Origin: an uncultured Lactobacillus sp.
GTDB lineage: Bacteria > Bacillota > Bacilli > Lactobacillales > Lactobacillaceae
NCBI GenBank assembly: GCA_946409675.1
Contig: CAMJXI010000054.1
Span: 1 to 7,170, forward strand
Direction of reading: 5' to 3'
DNA length: 7,170 nucleotides
Part shown: piece after piece, positions 5,896 through 7,170 of the stretch
Layout of the letters: each line of letters begins with the position of its first letter
Numbering within the stretch: position 1 is the first letter of the stretch
Position numbers and translations under genes: made by a program
Notes under the pieces: generated by a model
Told to the model about the DNA's origin: nothing
Seen by the model: only the letters and a program-made list of their open reading frames with translations
Databases searched by the model: none

Positions 5896-5911
5896 TTGAA
5901 TTCGCTTACAG
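5896..5911 (+). promoter_or_regulatory. Candidate cre (CcpA-binding) site upstream of the exporter
   Basis: TGAATTCGCTTACA (5897-5910) matches TGWAANCGNTNWCA at all but one defined position. It shares the 9-mer CGCTTACAG with the lacD cre site. It is preceded by an A-rich stretch (5819-5880) in which I see no gene, and is followed immediately by the first arm of an inverted repeat. Its centre is about 76 bases before the predicted start of transcription, a less typical distance. Confidence 0.45.
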
Positions 5912-5952
5912 AAATACAATAAACACTTTTTAGCCATTTGTTTATTGTATTT
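5912..5952. repeat. Perfect 13-bp inverted repeat A upstream of the exporter
   Basis: AAATACAATAAAC (5912-5924) and GTTTATTGTATTT (5940-5952) are exact reverse complements separated by 15 bases. There is no T tract after it and it lies upstream of the predicted transcription start, so a protein-binding operator is more likely than a terminator. The right arm covers the predicted -35 box. Confidence 0.7.
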
Positions 5953-5972
5953 GCGTATAGCCGTGGCTAAAA
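5928..5972. repeat. Perfect 9-bp inverted repeat B, interleaved with repeat A
   Basis: TTTTAGCCA (5928-5936) and TGGCTAAAA (5964-5972) are exact reverse complements 27 bases apart. The left arm lies inside the loop of repeat A and the right arm lies beyond it, giving the order A-left, B-left, A-right, B-right. The right arm covers the predicted -10 box. Confidence 0.6.
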
Positions 5973-5973
5973 T
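5945..5973 (+). promoter_or_regulatory. Candidate promoter of the exporter leader
   Basis: TTGTAT (5945-5950, 3 of 6) and TAAAAT (5968-5973, 5 of 6) are separated by the optimal 17 bases. The predicted start is near 5979-5981, leaving an untranslated leader of about 130 bases before the exporter. The weak -35 lies in the right arm of repeat A and the -10 in the right arm of repeat B, as expected for a regulated promoter. Confidence 0.45.
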
Positions 5974-5978
5974 ATTCA

Positions 5979-6077
5979 ATGAATCAACAACGTGTTGAGC
6001 AAAACGAAAAATTAAACAGCTTCTCTACACTTACAACTGCAAGAATGAGAAAAGACACCAAAAGTTGGAGTGCATGA
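5979..6077 (+). CDS. Putative 32-codon leader peptide upstream of the exporter
   Basis: ATG 5979 opens a 32-codon frame ending with TGA 6075-6077. The peptide is polar and basic, with no membrane segment; it begins MNQQRVEQNEK, contains FSTLTTARMR and ends KSWSA. No ribosome binding site precedes it, but the ATG falls at or within a base or two of the predicted transcription start, which would allow leaderless translation. The stop lies just before a U-tract hairpin arm (6079-6085) and 32 bases before the exporter ATG. This placement resembles leader peptides of ribosome-mediated attenuators that control resistance genes. A chance ORF of this length in a 293-base spacer is quite possible, so confidence is low. 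Confidence 0.3.
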   Translation: MNQQRVEQNEKLNSFSTLTTARMRKDTKSWSA

Positions 6078-6093
6078 CGCTGTTTTTTATTTT
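6014..6093 (+). promoter_or_regulatory. Possible attenuator hairpin just before the exporter ribosome binding site
   Basis: AAACAGC (6014-6020) pairs with GCTGTTT (6079-6085), continuing into TTTATTTT. Nested inside are CACT (6028-6031) with AGTG (6069-6072) and CAACT (6034-6038) with AGTTG (6063-6067). A competing pairing is possible between GTGTTGAG (5992-5999) and CTCTACAC (6023-6030), with one T-T mismatch. The arrangement suits a terminator/antiterminator switch, but the stems are short and the loops large, so stability is uncertain. Confidence 0.35.
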
Positions 6094-6109
6094 AGGAGGA
6101 AATTTTTTT

Positions 6110-7170
6110 ATGAAGAAGTTCATAGAACATCATGTAGGGGCGCTGGTTTCTTGGATTGTCCTGCTTGTTGTTGCATTTTTGATTATGCCAAATACTTCCT
6201 CTTTAGTGCGGGAAAAAGGCGATACCAAGATTCCTGCGGACAAACAGAGTCAAGTGGCCACACTGATCCAAAACGATTGGGGTAAAGGTCAAAGTAATGC
6301 GCGCCAAGTTGCGGTAGTTTTCAGTAACGGCGATGATGCCTTAACTAAATCTCAGAAAAAAGAGATTAATAAGACAATCAAGAAGTTACAAGATAATAAA
6401 TCTGATTACCATATCAAGTCTATTACGTCTCCAACTGATAATAAGGAAACGAGAGACCAACTTGTAGCAAAAGATAAATCAACAGAGATTGTTCAGCTAA
6501 TGGTGGGCAAGAAGCAAACTGTTGAAAAGATGAAGGATGACATTACTAAGGCTGTCAAAACCAGTGGCGTAAAGACTTACGTTACTGGTGGCGATATCCT
6601 GACTGATGACTTCAGTAAATCAACTGAAGAAGGGATTGCAACAACCGAAATTATTGCCGCAATCTTTATCTTCGCGGTGTTGATTGCAGTCTTCAAGTCA
6701 CCTGTAGTGCCAGTAATCTCACTTTTGACAGTAGGTGTTTCCCTATTAACTAGTTTGAGTTTAGTCATGAACTTAGTTAAATGGTTCAACTTCCCATTGT
6801 CGGCCTTCACGCAAGTGTTTATGGTCGTGGTCTTGTTCGGGATTGGGACGGACTATAACATACTGCTGTACGATCAATTCAAGGAAGAGCTGAGTCAGGG
6901 ATTTGAGGCTCCAGAAGCGACGAAGCGGGCTCGTAAAAAAGCCGGTAAGACGATTCTTTACTCAGGTTCATCCTTATTGATTGGTTTCTCAGCATTGGGA
7001 CTAGCCAACTTCTCGATTTACAAGAGTGCGTTGGGTGTTGCGGTCGGTGTAGCAGTATTATTACTCGTGATTTTGACATTGAACCCATTCTTTATGGCAA
7101 CGTTGGGCAAAAAAATGTTCTGGCCATCAAAGAACTTTGAAGGTGGAAGCCGGAGCAAGTTCTGGGCATG
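6110..7170 (+). CDS. MMPL/RND-family transporter, N-terminal part (3' truncated by the window edge)
   Basis: The frame stays open from ATG 6110 to the right edge: 353 complete codons of a protein whose family is usually at least 700 residues. TAGGAGGA (6093-6100) lies 9 bases upstream. The topology is that of the first half of an MMPL (YdgH/YdfJ-like) protein: a first transmembrane helix (about 10-27), an external soluble domain (about 28-178), then a cluster of helices at about 179-195, 198-222, 232-254, 281-300 and 304-326. The family signature GIGTDYNILLYDQFKEEL (244-261) follows the fourth helix region, with GTDY at 246-249; in RND-like proteins acidic residues here take part in proton-driven transport. 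The role is export of lipids, drugs or antimicrobial compounds across the cytoplasmic membrane; the substrate is unknown. The terminator, operator-like repeats and long leader upstream suggest it is a regulated first gene of its unit. Confidence 0.92.
   Translation, partial: MKKFIEHHVGALVSWIVLLVVAFLIMPNTSSLVREKGDTKIPADKQSQVATLIQNDWGKGQSNARQVAVVFSNGDDALTKSQKKEINKTIKKLQDNKSDYHIKSITSPTDNKETRDQLVAKDKSTEIVQLMVGKKQTVEKMKDDITKAVKTSGVKTYVTGGDILTDDFSKSTEEGIATTEIIAAIFIFAVLIAVFKSPVVPVISLLTVGVSLLTSLSLVMNLVKWFNFPLSAFTQVFMVVVLFGIGTDYNILLYDQFKEELSQGFEAPEATKRARKKAGKTILYSGSSLLIGFSALGLANFSIYKSALGVAVGVAVLLLVILTLNPFFMATLGKKMFWPSKNFEGGSRSKFWA

Noticed and set aside
5979..6109. T-box or known metabolite riboswitch in the exporter leader
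   Set aside because: No T-box sequence, specifier stem or other riboswitch consensus could be recognised; only generic hairpins and a short ORF are visible.
6070..6285. 71-codon frame overlapping the exporter start
   Set aside because: The exporter frame has a near-perfect ribosome binding site and MMPL family features, and this frame is its out-of-phase shadow.

Overview
The window looks like a chromosomal stretch from an AT-rich Gram-positive lactic acid bacterium, most likely a member of the Lactobacillaceae. The evidence is strong AGGAGG-type ribosome binding sites, compact spacers closed by intrinsic terminators, CcpA-type (cre) operators, and a gene set typical of lactobacilli: tagatose-bisphosphate aldolase, a PepO-type M13 endopeptidase, an FMN-dependent azoreductase and an MMPL exporter. 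No mobile element, CRISPR array, tRNA or rRNA is visible.

Layout: (1) 1-569 holds the 3' end of an unrecognised gene, then a 58-codon single-pass membrane protein gene with a TTG start, probably co-transcribed, closed by a strong terminator. (2) 570-1846 is the lacD unit: A-rich spacer, cre site, near-consensus promoter, class I tagatose 1,6-bisphosphate aldolase, terminator. (3) 1847-2833 holds an HSL-like alpha/beta hydrolase whose true start is ATG 1953, followed by a short direct repeat and a long hairpin. (4) 2943-3661 carries, on the minus strand, an azoreductase/NADH:quinone oxidoreductase with its terminator. (5) It diverges from pepO (3816-5768), whose promoter coincides with a degenerate CIRCE (HrcA operator)-like sequence; pepO ends in a strong terminator. 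(6) 5817-6109 is a 293-base spacer dense in signals: a cre-like site, two interleaved perfect inverted repeats over a promoter, a 32-codon leader ORF that may be leaderless, and a U-tract hairpin just before the ribosome binding site of (7) an MMPL/RND-type exporter that runs off the right edge.

Most genes appear to be single-gene transcription units, so this is a set of independently regulated housekeeping and accessory functions (sugar-phosphate cleavage, ester hydrolysis, quinone/azo reduction, peptide breakdown, export) rather than one pathway. Two units, lacD and the exporter, share an upstream arrangement: terminator, A-rich stretch, then a cre-like site containing CGCTTACAG. That suggests, without proving, common carbon-status control. 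The most interesting part is the exporter leader, which has the parts of a ribosome-mediated attenuator and operator-like repeats; its function is inference only.
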